Shown in pieces: positions 62,816 through 64,000 of a DNA stretch of 64,000 nt (positions within the stretch are counted from its first letter, which is position 1; each line of letters opens with the position of its first letter). The position numbers and the translations under genes were made by a program. The notes under the pieces were generated by a model. The model was not told where the DNA came from and ran no database searches. It worked only from the letters and a program-made list of their open reading frames with translations. Source of the DNA: Chaetorhynchus papuensis (lineage: Eukaryota > Chordata > Aves > Passeriformes > Rhipiduridae); the NCBI GenBank assembly GCA_013396525.1, contig VWYX01001214.1, positions 124,001 to 188,000 of the forward strand, in the 5' to 3' direction.

Positions 62816-64000
62816 GAGATTCTCAGGCTTAAAATCTCAAGAATATGAAGCTGAAGACAGCCTAACTGTACAACTTCAAAGAGTCAATTCTGCTGCAGGA
62901 AACTGTTAAAGCACATCACAAAAGAAACATTTATCGATATACACAGGTGTGGTGGTAACATGCTCAAAACAGCTTCCTACAGAGGAAGACACTACCAGGT
63001 CATGCTGGTAAGCAGCAGAAGAGGCTGCAGAGAGACATAAAACCACATTCCTAAATCAGAGGCCTTGTTAATAATAATTTCTTCACAAGTACATAATAAC
63101 TAGAACAAAAATTAAAACTACCTTCAGAGAGTAACAGCTGCTGTAAGGCAGACTGCAAACAGAGTCAGCAGGATCTATGCTACCTGTCTGGCAAACATAT
63201 TTTCACTTTATAATGGGCAAATGACAAGGAAGGCTTTTGAAGTGATCTGTATAAAACATTAGTGCACAACGCAGTGGTTAGAACACTACAAATGAAAAGG
63301 GTGGGACGACTCCTCCTGTCTGGGAGAGCTGTTTCTGAAAGATTTGCAACATGCCACAGGTACCAGGTACTGCAGTTAGTCTTTCCAAGAGATGGCAAAC
63401 CTCTCTTAATGCAATGAACTGCTCCTCTTTAATTCAGCATATCTGCCCCACCCAGTGATAAAGTCCTTTGACATTTTATTTAGGAGGACATATTTCTCTT
63501 CCAGCTGCTAGTAAAAGGCATACAACAGCAAAAAATGATACATTTTCAGCTTCCAGTCACTCTGATACAGCATAAACCTACAGAGATGATTTGGAGAAGC
63601 AGTACCCACCCACAACATCAGGTCAGCATAACCTCGATAACCCCCTGCACACAGACTGAGCTGTTCCTGGAGACACCTATTTGCTCTTCAAGGATTCAGG
63701 CTCAAAGGGATCTTTTCCATGCACTTCACTTTGTTTTGGTTCCCTACCCTGCATGCAGATGCAGAAGACTTCATAACACATTTGCTTCCCACTTGCAAGA
63801 CATTAATAATTAATTTCCAAGCATATCAACTCTACACAGCTGTTGGGCTTCCCTTTTTCCTCTGTTTCTTCATTGCTTGCTTTGAAGGAAAAAGAACAGG
63901 AATATCAAGCAAGATCCAGCTAGAGATACTAAAACATCGCAGTATTTTTCAGTCTCAGCAGAATAGCTGGGGAGTCAAAGGTTTTAATCAAAGGATTAGG

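Larger units (their letters stand above)
1..64000 (-). other. ARVCF: ARVCF gene, internal portion (both ends outside the window)
   Basis: All seven coding exons in the window lie on the minus strand and splice into one frame of 604 codons. The protein is a p120-catenin family member: a Tyr/Pro/Arg-rich N-terminal region followed by armadillo repeats. ARVCF is favoured over CTNND1, CTNND2 and PKP4 by the EDPGTPTSHVSIVTSEDGTT stretch, the APLAQPERGSM motif before the repeats, and the VHKEVPGADKYQE plus GCFGGKKAK insert, all of which match ARVCF as I remember it. ARVCF family members bind the juxtamembrane tail of classical cadherins at adherens junctions and also enter the nucleus. Neither the start-codon exon nor the C-terminal exons are present, so the gene runs past both window edges. 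Confidence 0.9.
46796..64000 (-). other. ARVCF: ARVCF intron upstream of exon A (partial, at least 17.2 kb)
   Basis: Sequence 5' of exon A to the window edge, ending in the cttcttcag acceptor. It contains an assembly gap, two large A/C-only tracts, a CpG-containing cluster around 61.0-61.3 kb and an 85% identical direct duplication near 62.1 and 62.75 kb. I looked for the coiled-coil exon expected upstream in ARVCF (a VKEQEARFERLT-like peptide) and did not find it. An untranslated exon or alternative promoter could be hidden here, but nothing in the sequence proves one. Confidence 0.75.

Noticed and set aside
1..64000. CRISPR arrays, bacterial operons, ribosome binding sites and mobile-element integrases
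   Set aside because: Spliced exons with GT..AG borders and intron-dominated sequence show a vertebrate nuclear genome; none of these prokaryotic features is present.

Overview
This is a eukaryotic, vertebrate genomic window: long AT-rich introns interrupted by a few short exons with clean GT..AG borders. It lies entirely inside one gene on the minus strand, which I identify as ARVCF (armadillo repeat protein of the p120-catenin/delta-catenin family). Seven coding exons, here called A to G in transcript order from right to left, join in one continuous reading frame: 46637-46795, 37343-37950, 30075-30574, 21810-21993, 8614-8731, 7193-7364 and 356-427. Together they give 1,813 nt, or 604 codons plus one base. 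Every phase matches across every junction, which strongly supports the model. The organism is most likely a bird (possibly another sauropsid): the protein is close to mammalian ARVCF, interspersed repeats are scarce, and A/C-only low-complexity tracts recur. This species call is inference from sequence character, not from a search.

Layout from the 5' end of the gene (right) to the 3' side (left). From 64000 to 46796 is one long intron with an assembly gap (N's 56226-56265), two large A/C-only tracts, a modest CpG cluster near 61.0-61.3 kb and an imperfect 75-bp direct duplication near 62.1 and 62.75 kb. I did not find the first coding exon, which in ARVCF carries the start codon and coiled coil. 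Exon A gives the conserved linker after the coiled coil. Exon B (608 nt) gives the Tyr/Pro/Arg-rich N-terminal regulatory region. Exon C (500 nt) completes that region and starts the armadillo repeats. Exons D, E and F carry further armadillo repeats, F also holding a lysine-rich insert. Exon G is a 72-nt in-frame exon that continues the insert. The remaining armadillo repeats and the C-terminus lie beyond position 1.

Between the exons are seven introns or intron parts. They hold microsatellites (an ATGG run, a TA-rich run, short CA runs), small tandem duplications, two short perfect inverted repeats that may mark regulatory DNA, and one unexplained 330-codon open frame on the plus strand (2464-3456). 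I recognise no other protein-coding gene, tRNA, rRNA or intact transposable element. The most useful points to follow up are the missing 5' exon, a possible alternative start just upstream of exon A, the long antisense-strand frame, and the two symmetric exons (A and G) that could be skipped without breaking frame.
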